A stretch of DNA of 58,869 bases. Source: Pseudomonas sp. RGM2987. GTDB lineage: Bacteria > Pseudomonadota > Gammaproteobacteria > Pseudomonadales > Pseudomonadaceae. The position numbers and the translations under genes were made by a program. Below the pieces are notes generated by a model. That model worked only from the letters and a program-made list of their open reading frames with translations, made no database searches and was not told the origin of the DNA. Every line of letters begins with the position of its first letter. Position 1 is the first letter of the stretch. The stretch spans positions 1 through 58,869 of the forward strand of contig NZ_JALJDX010000195.1 of assembly GCF_022952855.1 (NCBI RefSeq). Reading direction: 5' to 3'. Shown here one piece after another: positions 57,921 to 58,869 of the stretch.

Positions 57921-58842
57921 CGGCCCTGTTTTAATCACCGGCGGTGCCGGTTTCATCGGTTCGCACCTGACCGACGCCTTGCTCGCCAAGGGACATTCGG
58001 TGCGCATCCTCGATGACCTGTCCACCGGCAAGCGCAGCAACCTGCCGCTGGACAATCCGGCGGTCGAACTGATCGAAGGCGACGTTGCCGACGCCGCGCT
58101 GGTGGCCCGGGCCATGACCGGTTGCAGCGCCGTGGCGCACCTGGCGGCGGTGGCTTCGGTGCAAGCTTCGGTGGACGACCCGGTGCGCACCCACCAGAGC
58201 AACTTCATCGGCACCCTGAATGTCTGCGAAGCCATGCGCCAGGCCGGTGTGAAACGGGTGTTGTTCGCCTCCAGCGCAGCGGTCTACGGCAACAACGGCG
58301 AAGGCCAGTCTATCGACGAAGACACCCCCAAAGCCCCGCTCACGCCGTATGCCTCGGACAAACTGGCCAGCGAGTTCTACTTCGATTTCTATCGCCGCCA
58401 GCACGCGCTGGAGCCGGTGGTGTTCCGCTTCTTCAACATCTACGGCCCACGCCAGGATCCGTCCTCGCCGTATTCCGGGGTCATCAGCATCTTCAGCGAG
58501 CGGGCACAGAAAGGTTTGCCGATCACCGTGTTTGGCGATGGCGAGCAGACCCGGGATTTTGTCTATGTCGAAGACTTGGTGGACCTGCTGGTGCAGGCCA
58601 TCGAGAAGCCTGAGGTGGAAGTCGGTGCGGTGAACGTCGGCTGGAACCAGGCGACGACCCTCAAGCAGATGCTCCAGGCGCTCGCGCAAGTGGTCGGCGA
58701 CCTGCCGCCGATCAGCTACGGCCCGGCGCGCTCCGGCGACATCCGCCATTCCCGGGCGGACAATCAGCGGTTGTTGCAACGTTTCAGCTTTCCATCACAG
58801 ACGCCGATGAGCGTGGGGCTCGCGCGGCTGCTAGGTCGCTGA
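57913..58842 (+). CDS. NAD-dependent epimerase/dehydratase (UDP-glucose 4-epimerase-like)
   Basis: A 309-residue extended SDR. GGAGFIGSH (10-18) binds NAD, and S121, Y146 and K150 (TPYASDKLASE) form the catalytic set. RFFNIYGPRQDP is the conserved substrate-side motif of UDP-sugar epimerases. The exact substrate is unknown. I chose the ATG at 57913, overlapping the end of the previous gene; an earlier open frame is a shadow. An adjacent pair of this kind exists in P. aeruginosa around PA4068/PA4069 (from memory). The remaining 27 bases end in CACTGTGGG, perhaps the edge of another REP. Confidence 0.9.
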   Translation: MADGPVLITGGAGFIGSHLTDALLAKGHSVRILDDLSTGKRSNLPLDNPAVELIEGDVADAALVARAMTGCSAVAHLAAVASVQASVDDPVRTHQSNFIGTLNVCEAMRQAGVKRVLFASSAAVYGNNGEGQSIDEDTPKAPLTPYASDKLASEFYFDFYRRQHALEPVVFRFFNIYGPRQDPSSPYSGVISIFSERAQKGLPITVFGDGEQTRDFVYVEDLVDLLVQAIEKPEVEVGAVNVGWNQATTLKQMLQALAQVVGDLPPISYGPARSGDIRHSRADNQRLLQRFSFPSQTPMSVGLARLLGR

Positions 58843-58869
58843 ACGACGGCCAATGGAACCCACTGTGGG

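Overview
The window is chromosomal DNA of a fluorescent pseudomonad, most likely of the Pseudomonas fluorescens group. The gene order runs from the 5S end of an rRNA operon through birA, coaX, a SPOR protein, tRNA-Tyr/Gly/Thr, tufB, tRNA-Trp, secE, nusG, the L11, beta, str, S10, spc and alpha operons, then katA, bfr, uvrA, an MFS gene and ssb. I recall the same order from the P. aeruginosa PAO1 region around PA4280 to PA4232. The later part carries REP palindromes with the core GTGGGAGCGGGCTTGCTCGC, which are typical of the fluorescens group.

Region 1 (1-2900) holds the end of 5S rRNA and its terminator, the biotin ligase/repressor birA overlapping the type III pantothenate kinase coaX, a small membrane-anchored SPOR protein, and a strong stable-RNA-type promoter driving three tRNAs into tufB.

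Region 2 (2.9-34.5 kb) is the transcription/translation core: tufB, tRNA-Trp, secE-nusG, rplKA, rplJL, rpoBC, rpsLG-fusA-tufA, the S10 operon (rpsJ to rpsQ), spc (rplN to rpmJ) and alpha (rpsM to rplQ). It has almost no spare DNA. The few gaps hold hairpins, ribosomal-protein leaders and promoters. At least three operon or sub-operon boundaries (rpsJ, rpsH, rpsM) show a hairpin followed at once by a TTGAxx / TAGAAT or TATTAT promoter with a GC-rich discriminator. The two tuf genes encode identical proteins and are nearly identical in DNA except for about the first 80 bases, which looks like ongoing gene conversion with a sharp edge.

Region 3 (34.5-42 kb) is stress and DNA maintenance: catalase katA, a bacterioferritin that keeps its ferroxidase ligands but lacks the haem-ligand methionine, uvrA on the minus strand, and a YajR-like MFS transporter tightly followed by ssb.

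Region 4 (42-58.9 kb) is more variable and punctuated by inverted REP pairs: an isochorismatase-like hydrolase divergent from a GlxA-type AraC regulator; a two-gene unit of a DUF3182, ATP-grasp-like protein overlapping an alpha/beta hydrolase; a convergent, overlapping four-gene operon DUF72-ybhP-clsB-ybhN (minus strand); a large MscS-family channel; a large Lhr helicase; and a pair of overlapping sugar-nucleotide SDR genes of which the first lacks the catalytic Tyr-Lys pair. The DUF3182/hydrolase pair and the DUF72/EEP/cardiolipin-synthase/YbhN operon are the best candidates for a poorly described envelope-related system. I saw no insertion sequence, prophage, CRISPR array or clear frameshifted gene.
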